In this document: positions 26,267-35,630 of the stretch, piece after piece
Layout: each line of letters starts with the position of its first letter
Position numbering within the stretch: the stretch's first letter is position 1
NCBI RefSeq assembly: GCF_028728065.1
Contig: NZ_CP117812.1
Coordinates: 372,001 to 436,000 of the forward strand
Direction: 5' to 3'
DNA from: Lentisphaera profundi
GTDB taxonomy: Bacteria; Verrucomicrobiota; Lentisphaeria; Lentisphaerales; Lentisphaeraceae
Length of the DNA: 64,000 nt
Translations under genes and position numbers: made by a program
Notes under the pieces: model-generated
Seen by the model: the letters and a program-made list of their open reading frames with translations, nothing else
What the model was told of the DNA's origin: nothing
Database searches by the model: none

Positions 26267-27694
26267 ATGAATAAGCCAGTTTCGGTAGTGATAATGGGTG
26301 CATCAGGTAATTTAGCATTGACTAAGTTATTGCCAAGTTTATATACACTATTTACTTCAGGAGCCCTTCCTGCGCAGTTTTCTATATCTGGTTATGCTCG
26401 TACAGCGATGAGTCACGATGAATTTCGTGCAAAAGTAAAAGCAAACCTCATGGATAGTGTTGAAGAAACTCAATTAGTAGAGGCTCTGGTCAAAAACTTC
26501 CTCGATAAGATTTATTATCATGCAGGGAATTATGATTCGGCAGAAGATTTTGTACAACTTAAAGCTGAATTAGACGACATTAATGCTGATTTTGGTGAGG
26601 ATATTAAGCGCGTCTTTTATCTATCTATTCCACCGGCAGTATTTGAGCCAGTCATTAATTCACTTCGCGAAAGTCAATTAGTAGAGAAAGGCAACCTCGA
26701 TCATTTTGTTGTTGTAGAAAAACCTTTTGGTTACGACACGGATTCGGCACGTGAGTTAAATGCTACGATTGGAAAAACTTTTGACGAGAGCCAAGTCTGT
26801 CGCATTGACCATTACTTGGGTAAAGAAGCCATTCAGAACCTGATGGTAATGCGTTTTGCGAATATTATTTTTGAGCCCGTTTGGAATAGAAACTACGTTG
26901 AGTCAGTAACAATTAGCTGGGAAGAAGATAAAGCTATTGGAGACCGCGGGGGCTATTTTGATGATGCGGGCATTATTCGAGATGTTATTCAAAATCATTT
27001 ATTACAGATCCTTGCACTTGTGGCAATGGAGCAACCAACTGAACTCACTTCAGATGATATTGCCAATGAAAAAAATCGAGTTCTTCGCGCAATGGAGCCT
27101 TTCAAGGACGAAGATGTGGTCATAGGTCAATATACCGATGGGGTATGTTCGGGACGTTCGGTTAATTCTTATAGAGATGAGCCAGGTGTCCCTAAAGATT
27201 CTAAACGTGATACTTTTGCAGCGATTCGTTGTGAGATCAATAATCAGCGTTGGAGTGGAGTACCGTTTATCGTTAAAGCTGGTAAGGCAATGACGAAAAG
27301 CATGACAGAAATCACTATTCAATTCAAAGATGTTGCTGGAAGTATTTTTGCCAATTCACCTCATCATCCCAATAAGTTGGTGATTCGTGTTCAGCCAGAA
27401 GCTGGTATGATTTTCAACATAACTAATAAAGTTCCAGGTAAGGGCATGGTCTTAAAAGATGTTAAGATGGACTTTACTTACAATAGTGGCTTTGATGTAG
27501 CAATGCCTGGCGCATACGAAAGGCTTTTACTTGACGCAATTAATGGTGATAAAAGTTTATTTATTTCTTATGAAGAACTGATTCAGTCTTGGGAACTATT
27601 TACTCCGATACTTAAAAAAATAGATAAGGGTGAAAAAGACGTTCACTTTTATCGTGCGGGAACGTCAGGACCTGATGCAGCTAATTTTGAATAG
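26267..27694 (+). CDS. zwf: Glucose-6-phosphate 1-dehydrogenase
   Basis: Oxidises glucose-6-phosphate to 6-phosphogluconolactone with NAD(P), the entry to the pentose phosphate pathway. 475 residues, standard length. NAD(P) fold GASGNLALTK (11-20), VVVEKPFGYD, active-site RIDHYLGKE (179-187, His182 and Lys186), and C-terminal GAYERLLLDAINGD. Single gene with a ribosome-binding site AAGG before the ATG and a terminator after it. Confidence 0.97.
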   Translation: MNKPVSVVIMGASGNLALTKLLPSLYTLFTSGALPAQFSISGYARTAMSHDEFRAKVKANLMDSVEETQLVEALVKNFLDKIYYHAGNYDSAEDFVQLKAELDDINADFGEDIKRVFYLSIPPAVFEPVINSLRESQLVEKGNLDHFVVVEKPFGYDTDSARELNATIGKTFDESQVCRIDHYLGKEAIQNLMVMRFANIIFEPVWNRNYVESVTISWEEDKAIGDRGGYFDDAGIIRDVIQNHLLQILALVAMEQPTELTSDDIANEKNRVLRAMEPFKDEDVVIGQYTDGVCSGRSVNSYRDEPGVPKDSKRDTFAAIRCEINNQRWSGVPFIVKAGKAMTKSMTEITIQFKDVAGSIFANSPHHPNKLVIRVQPEAGMIFNITNKVPGKGMVLKDVKMDFTYNSGFDVAMPGAYERLLLDAINGDKSLFISYEELIQSWELFTPILKKIDKGEKDVHFYRAGTSGPDAANFE

Positions 27695-27715
27695 AAGTAT
27701 TTAAAATCTAAAAAA

Positions 27716-27745
27716 AAAAGGCTCGTGTTTACACGGGCCTTTTTT
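27716..27745. terminator. Bidirectional terminator after zwf
   Basis: AAGGCTCGTG (27718-27727) pairs with CACGGGCCTT (27732-27741) with one G-T pair; A9 before and T6 after, so it can end zwf on the plus strand and the small gene at 27779-28155 on the minus strand. Confidence 0.88.
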
Positions 27746-27778
27746 GTGTATTAATACTAGCGCTTAAATTTTGCGATT

Positions 27779-28155
27779 TTAAAAATCCCGTAAGGTGGCT
27801 TTGATGATGCGCTTCATTGTATGTTTCAGTTGTTCACTGAGTGAAGCTACTTGGGCATGGATGAATAAGCGATCAAGGCTCGTGCCACCCGGATAATCGG
27901 AGCGCATTAATTTTATTAGCATGCGATGTGCACGCTTTTGGCAATTGAGAAAAATTAACATTTGCGCTTCTTTGCGAGCAGCACGAAATAATGAGTAGTT
28001 AAAAATTTCATTGTAGATAATTTTTGTTCTGCAAGCATACGGCATTCTTCAAAGCAGAGCATTGCCCGTAGATGCTTGCCGTCTTTATATTCTGCTTCTC
28101 CTGTAAAGAGTAAAGCATAACAGTGCGTCAAGTCTTTAGGTAGAGTGTAAGTCAT
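27779..28155 (-). pseudogene. Small helical protein gene with an apparent frameshift
   Basis: Two overlapping minus-strand frames make one sensible product if joined. The upstream part, 27955-28155 (66 residues, starting MTYTLPKDL), runs through FEECRMLAEQK. The downstream part, ending at 27779, continues as IIYNEIFNYSLFRAARKEAQMLIFLNCQKRAH to a normal end and terminator. The join falls at the A5 run of CAAAAATTA near 28015-28020: one extra A, or a -1 slip there, gives a single protein of about 125 residues. This may be a sequencing error, a true mutation or programmed slippage. No family is recognised. Confidence 0.5.
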
Positions 28156-28280
28156 AAGTAAACCCTAGATTAATTGAAAATACTTTAATTAGGAAATGAA
28201 TGAATTCAATAATAAGATTAAATCTCAATTAAAGATATATTTGAGGGTTGTGTAGTATTAGAGAGTTTATTTAGAGCCCA

Positions 28281-28880
28281 TTAGTTGGCTAGGAATGTGG
28301 CGATTTCTCTGAGTTCTTCCATAGAAACTTGCTTGATGCGTTCAGCCATTTTTCGACCTTTTTTGTCATCTGGATGATTTCCGCGTCGACCTTCCATGAA
28401 GTCTTGGCATTGCTTAACGATATACCAGGACTCAAGGTGCTGAAGCGAGGGGCTGCCAGTAAAGAATTTCCCAATGCTACCTTCGTGGCAGCCATAACAT
28501 TTTTGCTCATAAAGTTCTTGACCCACCTTGTGGGTAACTTTTATCTCACTCGATTTCAGAGCTTGTTGGTGAGCAAACCATCTATTGATTTGCTTTAGTT
28601 CATATTCATCAATATGGAGGATGGCTTTACCCATAGCTATGGCTTCTTTTGAAGAGCTAGAATTTCCTCGAATTCCCAGTTTATATTTTTTGACTTGGGC
28701 ATTTATATATTTTTCCTCTAATCCTAGTAAACTAGGGGCTCCGACGGACTGGCCCTTTGAGTGACAGTTATTGCATTGCTGTATCTGATTTTGAGTATTT
28801 TGGCTGAGTTGATTGAATTCCTGTGGGCTTTGACAGGAGCTTAGGAGGAAAAATGTTAATGCAATGAATGTTTGTTTCAT
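28281..28880 (-). CDS. Diheme cytochrome c lipoprotein
   Basis: 199 residues. Lipoprotein signal with lipobox LSSC16, then two cytochrome c domains of about 85 residues each with haem sites C36-NN-C39-H40 and C128-YG-C131-H132. It looks like the c4/c553 family that shuttles electrons to terminal oxidases. The axial Met candidates are in GKAILHIDE and KKGRKMAERI. Isolated gene; a periplasmic, membrane-anchored electron carrier. Confidence 0.85.
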   Translation of the reverse strand: MKQTFIALTFFLLSSCQSPQEFNQLSQNTQNQIQQCNNCHSKGQSVGAPSLLGLEEKYINAQVKKYKLGIRGNSSSSKEAIAMGKAILHIDEYELKQINRWFAHQQALKSSEIKVTHKVGQELYEQKCYGCHEGSIGKFFTGSPSLQHLESWYIVKQCQDFMEGRRGNHPDDKKGRKMAERIKQVSMEELREIATFLAN

Positions 28881-29197
28881 GAAAGACCTGGTGCTTAGTG
28901 TTTTACAGTTCTTTAATGTGGCACGAAACTCTTAGGATGAAAATGTTTTTTTGATTTTAAATCAGGTAAATTTTTGATTTTGTAGGTATTGCTGTGAGTC
29001 CGCTAATGGATTTATTTATCGTTCTGGCTTCTCGATTTGAATTCAGCATATTTGTCGATGTCTAGGGAGAAGATTTTTGAATTGAAAATAGAACTTAGCA
29101 ACAGACGTAAATAAGTGCCTCTCAAGCCTCTTCGTTAGTTGATTTTTTTACTTACTAAGGCAATATAGGAGTTATTAAAAAATAATAAGGTGACAAG
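28881..29197. other. Intergenic region with no recognised feature
   Basis: 317 bases between the divergent cytochrome and Dabb genes. No open frame, tRNA or hairpin of note. AAGGTGAC at about 29187-29194 is the ribosome-binding site of the gene starting at 29198. Confidence 0.5.
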
Positions 29198-29497
29198 ATG
29201 TTAGTCCATACAGTATTTTTCTGGTTAAAAGAAGATTTAAATGAAGAGCAAAAAGCCGCTTTTTTTACGGGCTTAGAAACTTTGAAAGAAATCCCTTGTT
29301 CAGGTCCAGTGATGACAGGGACTCCATCTGCCACAAATAAACGTCCTGTTATTGATGATAGCTATGATTTTGGATTGACTTGTGTTTTCAATAGTGTTGA
29401 AGAACACGATGTCTATCAAACGCACGATATTCATCAGAAATTTATTTCAGGATGTGCACAGTATTGGTCTCAGGTAAAAGTTTATGACTACGATTAA
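29198..29497 (+). CDS. Dabb-family (stress-responsive alpha/beta barrel) protein
   Basis: 99 residues with the ferredoxin-like Dabb pattern: LVHTVFFWLKEDLNEEQKAAF at the start, the central YDFGLTCVFNSVEEHDVYQTHDIHQKF, and a closing aromatic strand. Members are small cytosolic dimers of unclear or varied enzymatic function. It overlaps the next lipoprotein gene by 14 nt. Confidence 0.85.
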   Translation: MLVHTVFFWLKEDLNEEQKAAFFTGLETLKEIPCSGPVMTGTPSATNKRPVIDDSYDFGLTCVFNSVEEHDVYQTHDIHQKFISGCAQYWSQVKVYDYD

Positions 29498-29984
29498 AGT
29501 ACTTTTAATCTTAGGTTTAGGATTCTTTTTCACTTCATGTGAAAGCCATGACTGGGATAAAGATGATGCTCTGCAGGAAATGGTACAGCTCTTTGCGATA
29601 TTACCTGATAACGCTCCTGATAGTCAGTTGACTCGCACCGTTCCTGGAGCCAATGGCAGACCGATTAAAGTGAATCGTATTCCCATGCTAACTAACCTTG
29701 AATTAGCCCACGCAGAGACTCGTTATCACGATAACAATGATGATATGATGGTTATCAAAGTTAATCTCAGTGGTATGGGTGAAAATAAATGGAGAATAGC
29801 GAGCGCTAATTATGCCGGTTATCGCGCGGTTATGATGGTCGGCGACGAATTTAAATGTTTCATGAAATTTGATCCCTATTTTCAAAAGGGTCCCGTAAGA
29901 TTTTATTGTTATTTAACCTCTGCAGAAGCAGATGAAGTCTGTAGTTTGATTAAGAAAAATTATAAAGCTTTAGTAAGGAAATAA
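29484..29984 (+). CDS. Lipoprotein of unknown function
   Basis: 166 residues. Lipoprotein signal MTTIKVLLILGLGFFFTSCES (lipobox FTSC). The mature part is mixed alpha/beta with three cysteines and no recognised domain. It overlaps the Dabb gene and lies 10 nt before the greA-like gene, so it is likely co-transcribed with both. Confidence 0.6.
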   Translation: MTTIKVLLILGLGFFFTSCESHDWDKDDALQEMVQLFAILPDNAPDSQLTRTVPGANGRPIKVNRIPMLTNLELAHAETRYHDNNDDMMVIKVNLSGMGENKWRIASANYAGYRAVMMVGDEFKCFMKFDPYFQKGPVRFYCYLTSAEADEVCSLIKKNYKALVRK

Positions 29985-29994
29985 GAAGGTACAT

Positions 29995-32076
29995 ATGTCA
30001 GTAGACAAATTAGAATCATTAATTTCAAGCGCCAGTGATGAAGGCAAAGCCAGTGAAGAAGTTGTAGCTTGCGCACGCGCAATCAAAGCAGATGATTTGT
30101 CATCTAGCCAACGTACAAGCGTAGGACAAGCCATTGAGTTGTTTTGTGCTAATGGCGCAACGGATCAACATAGTGTTGAATTAGTCATTGCAGTGGGACT
30201 CCTCAAACCCGTAGCGGAATTATCAGCAGCATACGGTAGTTTAGCTCGCGAAGTTTTCTCAGCATACCCAGATCCGAGTGCAGTACAAGAAGCCTTGGGC
30301 GAAGGTACAGTAGCTGAACTCGCTAATAGATTCCAGGTTTTACTCATTATCCTCGGTGATTTCAGTTCAGTCAAAGCTTTTGGTAAAATTAAGCTCTCTG
30401 AGCTTTCAGTCTATCACGTAGATTTTGGTTTTGGTCAAGTTGAGTCAGTAGATAAAGTGACTAGCCAAGTTTCTGTGAAATTCAAAGTTGTGCAGAAAGT
30501 TCCATTAAAATTCTTTGCTAAAAAATCTCATATTCTTTTGCCTGGAACACTTGGTTCCAAGTTGGTAAAGGGTGAGAAAATGGTTATTAAAAATGTGCTC
30601 TCCAAAGAGTTAGTTAGCCAAATTGAAGCTGAAACAGTGCCGAGTCTCAAAGTTAGTCAGGCAATGATTACAAGACTGGTAATGCCAGCATATATCAAAA
30701 CAGCCAAAGCTTTTGACGAATGGTACCGTCGTCGCGTATTAGCCGACAGTAATAAAAAATCGACATCAGCCAGTGGTCGCTCATGGGAAATGAGCCGTAG
30801 TTTGGACGAGCTCAAAGTTGCTTTGAGAGATACAGAAGAATTGAGCTTTGGTGAAGAAGAGAAAAATACTTTAATTAAAGCATTTAGATTTGCTGCTGCT
30901 AGACCAGCTCAAAATAAAATATTTGCAGAGTCACTAGCAGTTATTTGGGAACTTATCGACGAGAAAGAATACCTCGTTGACATGATTCAAGAGCTTGCAG
31001 AAACGGCTTCGATTTGGAAAGACACAGCGGACTTTGTCAAAGTTTCGACTCCAATGAATGTAAAAACAATTGCCGCTTGGTTTGCAGTAACTTTAGAAGC
31101 TAAAGGCATTGGATATTTTGCAAAAGATGTAATGCACATGCCAATCAAATTCCTCAATGCTATTGATAAAATTGGCGACGAGAAAAATGCAATTGCTTTA
31201 GAGGCCTCAGCAAAAACGGAAGTTGTCTTAGGTAACTTAAGTGCTGCAGTAGCTTGTTGGTTATGGAATAAATTGGGTAAAAAACCAGCTGAACTAGCTG
31301 AGATTATTACGACGCCAATTCAAGTTTTTCGTGCTTTAGCTAATGCAGAGACTGCAGATAAATCAGGTAAAGACCTACGTAAGCTTATTATGACAAACGA
31401 GGACTACCTCGAGTTTTTACTCGGTACAGGTTCTGATGAGAATGTTAAAAGTTTAGTGAGCACAGTAAAAACTTTCCCCGGTTTAGATAATGGCGAACGT
31501 CAAAGCTTATTAGTTAAAATTGTTCGTATCAAGCCAGATGCACTCAATCAAGTACAAGAAAGAAAAGTTGAAGTGAAAGTGGGTAAATTACCACAAGTAA
31601 CTTCTCAGCGTTCTTACAAAACTCTTCAAGAAGAGCATGCTAAACTTATCAGTACTGATATCCCCGAAAATTCAAAAGCTATTGCGGCAGCCCGTGAACA
31701 CGGTGACTTACGTGAGAACTTCGAATTTAGAGCTGCGAAAGATCGTCAAAAATATCTTCAATTACGCGTTGGTGAACTCGATGCTTTGTTGAATAAAATT
31801 GGCCCTACAGATTTCTCTGAGTTCAAAGTTAAAACTCGTGTAATCCCAGCATCAAAGGTTATGATCAAAACTTCTGAAGGTGATGCTGAGTACTCTATTG
31901 TGGGTGTGCTTGATGGTGATCCAGATAAGAATTGGCTCTCATTCGAGACTCCTTTAGCTAAATCAATGCTTGGTCATCAAGCAGGTGATAAAATAGCTAT
32001 GCCTGATGGTGGTGAAGCTGAAATTTTAGCTGTTGCGCCTTTAGACGAAGATACGCTTAGCTTTTTTGTAAATTAA
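29995..32076 (+). CDS. greA: GreA-type transcription elongation factor with a long N-terminal extension
   Basis: 693 residues. The last about 160 are GreA-like: a coiled coil whose acidic tip is AREHGDLRENFEFRAAKDRQ (GreA: GDLSENAEY, with the Asp/Glu that stimulate transcript cleavage by RNA polymerase) and the FKBP-like C-terminal domain (YSIVGVLDGDPDKNWLSFETPLAKSMLGHQAGD). The first about 530 residues are a mostly helical extension with VYHVDFGFGQVESVDKVTSQVSVKF (a Tudor/KOW-like strand set). Greatly lengthened GreA proteins are known in chlamydiae, so this may be a PVC trait. Usual GreA is about 158 residues. Confidence 0.85.
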   Translation: MSVDKLESLISSASDEGKASEEVVACARAIKADDLSSSQRTSVGQAIELFCANGATDQHSVELVIAVGLLKPVAELSAAYGSLAREVFSAYPDPSAVQEALGEGTVAELANRFQVLLIILGDFSSVKAFGKIKLSELSVYHVDFGFGQVESVDKVTSQVSVKFKVVQKVPLKFFAKKSHILLPGTLGSKLVKGEKMVIKNVLSKELVSQIEAETVPSLKVSQAMITRLVMPAYIKTAKAFDEWYRRRVLADSNKKSTSASGRSWEMSRSLDELKVALRDTEELSFGEEEKNTLIKAFRFAAARPAQNKIFAESLAVIWELIDEKEYLVDMIQELAETASIWKDTADFVKVSTPMNVKTIAAWFAVTLEAKGIGYFAKDVMHMPIKFLNAIDKIGDEKNAIALEASAKTEVVLGNLSAAVACWLWNKLGKKPAELAEIITTPIQVFRALANAETADKSGKDLRKLIMTNEDYLEFLLGTGSDENVKSLVSTVKTFPGLDNGERQSLLVKIVRIKPDALNQVQERKVEVKVGKLPQVTSQRSYKTLQEEHAKLISTDIPENSKAIAAAREHGDLRENFEFRAAKDRQKYLQLRVGELDALLNKIGPTDFSEFKVKTRVIPASKVMIKTSEGDAEYSIVGVLDGDPDKNWLSFETPLAKSMLGHQAGDKIAMPDGGEAEILAVAPLDEDTLSFFVN

Positions 32077-32085
32077 GGAACGAAA

Positions 32086-32928
32086 ATGTCTACTGCTTAT
32101 ATATTTCCTGGCCAAGGTTCACAGAAAAAAGGTATGGGTGCGGAACTGTTTGATAAATTCTCTGATTTAGTTGCAATAGCAGATCAGGTTTTGGGTTATT
32201 CAATTGTTGAACTCTGTACTGAAGATCCACGTGAAGAGCTTAATAAAACTCAGTTTACGCAACCCGCGCTCTATGTAGTAAATGCTTTGACTTATCTTGA
32301 TAAGATTGAGTCAGGAGAGACGGCACCAGCTTATTTAGCAGGTCATAGCTTAGGTGAGTATAATGCTTTATTTGCGGCCGGTGCCTATGATTTTGAAACG
32401 GGTCTTAAGCTCGTTCAAAAACGTGGCGAAATTATGAGCAAAGTTGAGGGCGGTGGTATGGCTGCCGTACTCGGCTTAGATGGCGAGAAGATCAAAGAAA
32501 CTCTTGTTGAAAGTGGTGTCGAAGGTGTTGATGTGGCGAATTTTAATTCTCCAAGTCAAACGGTATTGTCTGGTATGAAAGATGATATTGTCGCCGCCGA
32601 GCAAGCCTTCAAAGATGCTGGAGCTAAACGCTATGTCGTTTTGCCCGTAAGTGGAGCGTTTCACTCGCGTTACATGGAAGGTCCACGTGAGGAATTTCGT
32701 CAATTTGTTGAGTCTTTTAATTTCGCAGAGATTAAAACTCCGGTTATTTCAAACTTTGAAGCGGCACCTTATGAGAGCGCACGTATTTCTGATCTACTCT
32801 GTAGTCAAATTGCGGGTTCTGTTCGTTGGGTGGAGTCTATCAGGCTGATGAAAGATCTTGGTGTTGAAGAATTTGTTGAATGTGGCCCTGGTCGCGTTTT
32901 AGCAGGTTTGATTCGTCAGATTGGCTAA
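32086..32928 (+). CDS. fabD: Malonyl-CoA:ACP transacylase
   Basis: Transfers malonyl from CoA to acyl carrier protein for fatty-acid synthesis. 280 residues. FPGQGSQKKGMG at the start, nucleophile in AGHSLGEYNAL (Ser88), catalytic His in SGAFHSRYM, and C-terminal VEFVECGPGRVLAGLIRQI. It lies 9 nt after the greA-like gene and is followed by a terminator. A role in secondary lipid synthesis cannot be excluded, as no other fab gene is near. Confidence 0.93.
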   Translation: MSTAYIFPGQGSQKKGMGAELFDKFSDLVAIADQVLGYSIVELCTEDPREELNKTQFTQPALYVVNALTYLDKIESGETAPAYLAGHSLGEYNALFAAGAYDFETGLKLVQKRGEIMSKVEGGGMAAVLGLDGEKIKETLVESGVEGVDVANFNSPSQTVLSGMKDDIVAAEQAFKDAGAKRYVVLPVSGAFHSRYMEGPREEFRQFVESFNFAEIKTPVISNFEAAPYESARISDLLCSQIAGSVRWVESIRLMKDLGVEEFVECGPGRVLAGLIRQIG

Positions 32929-32950
32929 ATAATCACTCGATTATTTTAAA

Positions 32951-32990
32951 AATGCGGAGTTCGCGAATTGCGAAGTCCGCATTTTTTTTG
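32951..32990 (+). terminator. Terminator after fabD
   Basis: 14-bp stem with one mismatch (32951-32964 with 32970-32983), loop GAATT, then T8. Confidence 0.9.
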
Positions 32991-33032
32991 TTAAAATTCG
33001 ATGACTTAAGCTTAGGGAAATAGCGGGTTCTA

Positions 33033-33061
33033 TTGGGGATAGGGCAGGCGTGTAGTATAAT
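33033..33061 (+). promoter_or_regulatory. Sigma-70-like promoter before the lipoprotein at 33086
   Basis: TTGGGG (33033-33038), 17-base spacer, perfect TATAAT (33056-33061), then GAGG at about 33075-33078 before the ATG at 33086. The transcript would have a short leader. Confidence 0.55.
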
Positions 33062-33085
33062 CTCTATAGCTTTAGAGGATGTTTT

Positions 33086-33967
33086 ATGACGTGTAAAATT
33101 TTGTTCGTTGTTTTTGTTTGGTGTATTTCCTGTACCAGTACGAGTAATTCGACCAAGCTCTTTGATCTGCCCGAGATGCAGACGGTGAGTTTAACTCCTG
33201 TTTCTTTTATTCAAAAAGAGATATCGGAATCTTCCGGATTGGTGAAAAGTCGTAGCTATCCAAATTTATACTGGACGCATAATGATTCAGGGGGAAAAAC
33301 CCGTCTTTATGCGCTTAGATTTGAAGATAATGCGCAATCAAGTATTGAGGCAGTTTTAGATTTAAAGGGTGTTAAGAATCAAGATTGGGAAGATATTAGC
33401 ATAGATATTAACGGGAATTTGTATGTTAGCGATACGGGCAACAATAGTCAGAAACGGAAATTCCTGCACTTTTATGTCATTTCTGAAAAGTCCAAGACTG
33501 GTCATGCTAAAGAGTATAGTTTTCGTTTCCCAGATTATCAGAAGCCCGTGAAACATAAAAATTTCGATTGTGAAGCAATGTTCCATTTTCAAAATAAATT
33601 ATACGTACTGACTAAGCATCGAGATGATGCAAAAACGAAACTTTATCGTTTTAATGAATTGATAGAAGGTAAAATTCTAGAGCCTGAAAAATTACATACC
33701 TTTGATATTGGTGGACAAGTAACGAGTGCAGATATGTCTCAAAGTGAAAGTCAATTGGCAGTTTTGACTTACAATAGTGTGTGGCTATTTAAAAATTTTA
33801 AAGGAGATAACTTTTTTTCGGGTGATGTTTATTTTTTGCCCATCTCCGCAAAGCAATGCGAGGCAATTTGTTTTGATAATGAAGAAGAGCTTATTATTAC
33901 CAATGAGCAACGCGAAATTTTCCGTGTAGCGGTACATGACTTTATAAAAATCAATAAACGCAAGTAA
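33086..33967 (+). CDS. Beta-propeller lipoprotein of unknown function
   Basis: 293 residues. Signal with lipobox region WCISC. Repeated strands of propeller type: GLVKSRSYPNLYWTHNDSG, DWEDISIDINGNLYVSDTGNN, FDCEAMFHFQNKLYVLTKH, VTSADMSQSESQLAVLTYN, CEAICFDNEEELIITNEQ. The pattern (HNDSG, DWEDI, SDTGNN, DCEAM, EAICF) recurs in a secreted esterase-like/SMP-30-like propeller group. It has its own promoter. Confidence 0.65.
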   Translation: MTCKILFVVFVWCISCTSTSNSTKLFDLPEMQTVSLTPVSFIQKEISESSGLVKSRSYPNLYWTHNDSGGKTRLYALRFEDNAQSSIEAVLDLKGVKNQDWEDISIDINGNLYVSDTGNNSQKRKFLHFYVISEKSKTGHAKEYSFRFPDYQKPVKHKNFDCEAMFHFQNKLYVLTKHRDDAKTKLYRFNELIEGKILEPEKLHTFDIGGQVTSADMSQSESQLAVLTYNSVWLFKNFKGDNFFSGDVYFLPISAKQCEAICFDNEEELIITNEQREIFRVAVHDFIKINKRK

Positions 33968-34038
33968 ATAAAGACTTCAAGCTGTCAAAAAAGCTGCTCT
34001 CATGAACATATATAAGAAAAAAGTTTAGCGGAGCCAAA

Positions 34039-35535
34039 ATGAATAAAATTATCAGCCTATTAATTTTTTGTATATGTGGAGCAGTTTTCTCTGAAGAGAA
34101 GCCGAATATTATTTTTATTGAAGTCGATGATTTACCTGCCCATTATGTTGGGGTCATGGGAGCTGATTTTGCTCAGACACCTACTTTAGATACAATCGCC
34201 GATCAAGGTGTATTATTTACAAATGCAGTGTGCCAGGGCACGATGTGTGGACCCTCGAGGAATTCTCTCATGGCGGGTGTGTATCCTCATAATATAGGGA
34301 TGTACCAGAATGGCCCTTTCAAAGGTTTGGGTGCGGATATTTGGACTTTGCCGAAAGCCCTACAGCGAGCGGGCTATACTACGGCTCATATAGGAAAAAG
34401 TCATCTTCATCCAAGTAAGGAAGGTTTAACAGGTACGAAAGAAGAAATTCGTACGGAAGGCCATAGGCGCTTAGGTTTTGATTATGTATGGCAGTCTTTG
34501 GGGCGTGCAGTTGTGGGTGGCAAGGAGCCCGAGAAGGGGGTAGATAGTTATGTAGATTTCTTGATAGATGAAGGCTATTTTGAGCAGATGAAAAATGATC
34601 GAGGTAAAGCCACTACTTTACCTGATGATATATATTTGGATGGCTTGTTTACCAAGCTCTCCGAGAAGTTCATTTCAGAGCAAGAAGACCCCTATTTTTT
34701 GTGGTTGAACTACTCAGTTCCCCATGGTCCTTACGACGTAAAACAAGCTTACCATGACCGTTTTGAAAAAACTCAAATTCCAAAACCAAATGCTATGGAT
34801 GATAAAGGTGAAAATATTCCTTCATTATTACGGCCAAGTCCATTAAAAGATTTTTCTAAATTAGAGAGTAGTCAGAAAGGGAATTGTGCGAGTATAGCTT
34901 TTATGGATGATCAAATTAAAGCTATTTTAAATGCTGTAGAGCTTACGGGAGAAAAAGATAATACGATTATCGTGTTCTTTAGTGATCATGGCATATTGGT
35001 GGGTGAACATGGTTTACATCATAAAAGTACTCTTTACAAAGAAGTTCTTAATCCAGCGTTAGTTATTTATGATCCTCGTCAATCGCAGGCTAAAGTTGTC
35101 AGTGCTCCCGTACAATTGTTAGATTTACTTAAAACCACCCTCGATTGGGCTGGAGCCTCTGATGAGGATAAAGCTCAGCCTTATGGGGATAGTTTAATGC
35201 CTTTGCTTACTGGCCAAGGTGAATTCAATAGAGATTTTGCAGTAGGAGAATCACCGGGATATTTCGCAATCGTAACGGAGAAATATAAATATATTGCTCC
35301 CTTTGATTATCAAAAAGATGGCAAGATTGTCTTGTTTGATCTAACAAATGATCCCGATGAAATCAAGAATATTGCCGATCAAAACCCCGAGCTAGTCGCT
35401 ATGTTTAAAGAAAAAGCGAAAAAGTGGTTGGCGGAGTCAGGAGAAGTTTTGGTTCAGGATGCACCACCAAGTAAAGAAGAGAAGCGCCGTAAAAAAGCTG
35501 AAAAAAAGGCAAAAGAAGCCAAGAAGAAGAAATAA
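34039..35535 (+). CDS. Exported sulfatase
   Basis: 498 residues with signal peptide (MNKIISLLIFCICGAVFSEE). Type I sulfatase: metal site EVDDLP (Asp30, Asp31), formylglycine motif C70-GPSR inside MCGPSRNSLMAG, and FFSDHGILVGEHGLHHKSTLYKE with the metal Asp/His and substrate Lys. It hydrolyses sulfate esters, probably of marine algal polysaccharides. A lysine-rich tail ends the protein. The maturation enzyme is not in this window. GGAG precedes the ATG. Confidence 0.92.
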   Translation: MNKIISLLIFCICGAVFSEEKPNIIFIEVDDLPAHYVGVMGADFAQTPTLDTIADQGVLFTNAVCQGTMCGPSRNSLMAGVYPHNIGMYQNGPFKGLGADIWTLPKALQRAGYTTAHIGKSHLHPSKEGLTGTKEEIRTEGHRRLGFDYVWQSLGRAVVGGKEPEKGVDSYVDFLIDEGYFEQMKNDRGKATTLPDDIYLDGLFTKLSEKFISEQEDPYFLWLNYSVPHGPYDVKQAYHDRFEKTQIPKPNAMDDKGENIPSLLRPSPLKDFSKLESSQKGNCASIAFMDDQIKAILNAVELTGEKDNTIIVFFSDHGILVGEHGLHHKSTLYKEVLNPALVIYDPRQSQAKVVSAPVQLLDLLKTTLDWAGASDEDKAQPYGDSLMPLLTGQGEFNRDFAVGESPGYFAIVTEKYKYIAPFDYQKDGKIVLFDLTNDPDEIKNIADQNPELVAMFKEKAKKWLAESGEVLVQDAPPSKEEKRRKKAEKKAKEAKKKK

Positions 35536-35630
35536 AACGCATATGAAGTCATAGCATTTACTTTCGTTTATATTTTGCCTTTAATGATGTGGTGTTTTAT
35601 ATTCTGTGTACTTTGGAAAGGAGAAATATT

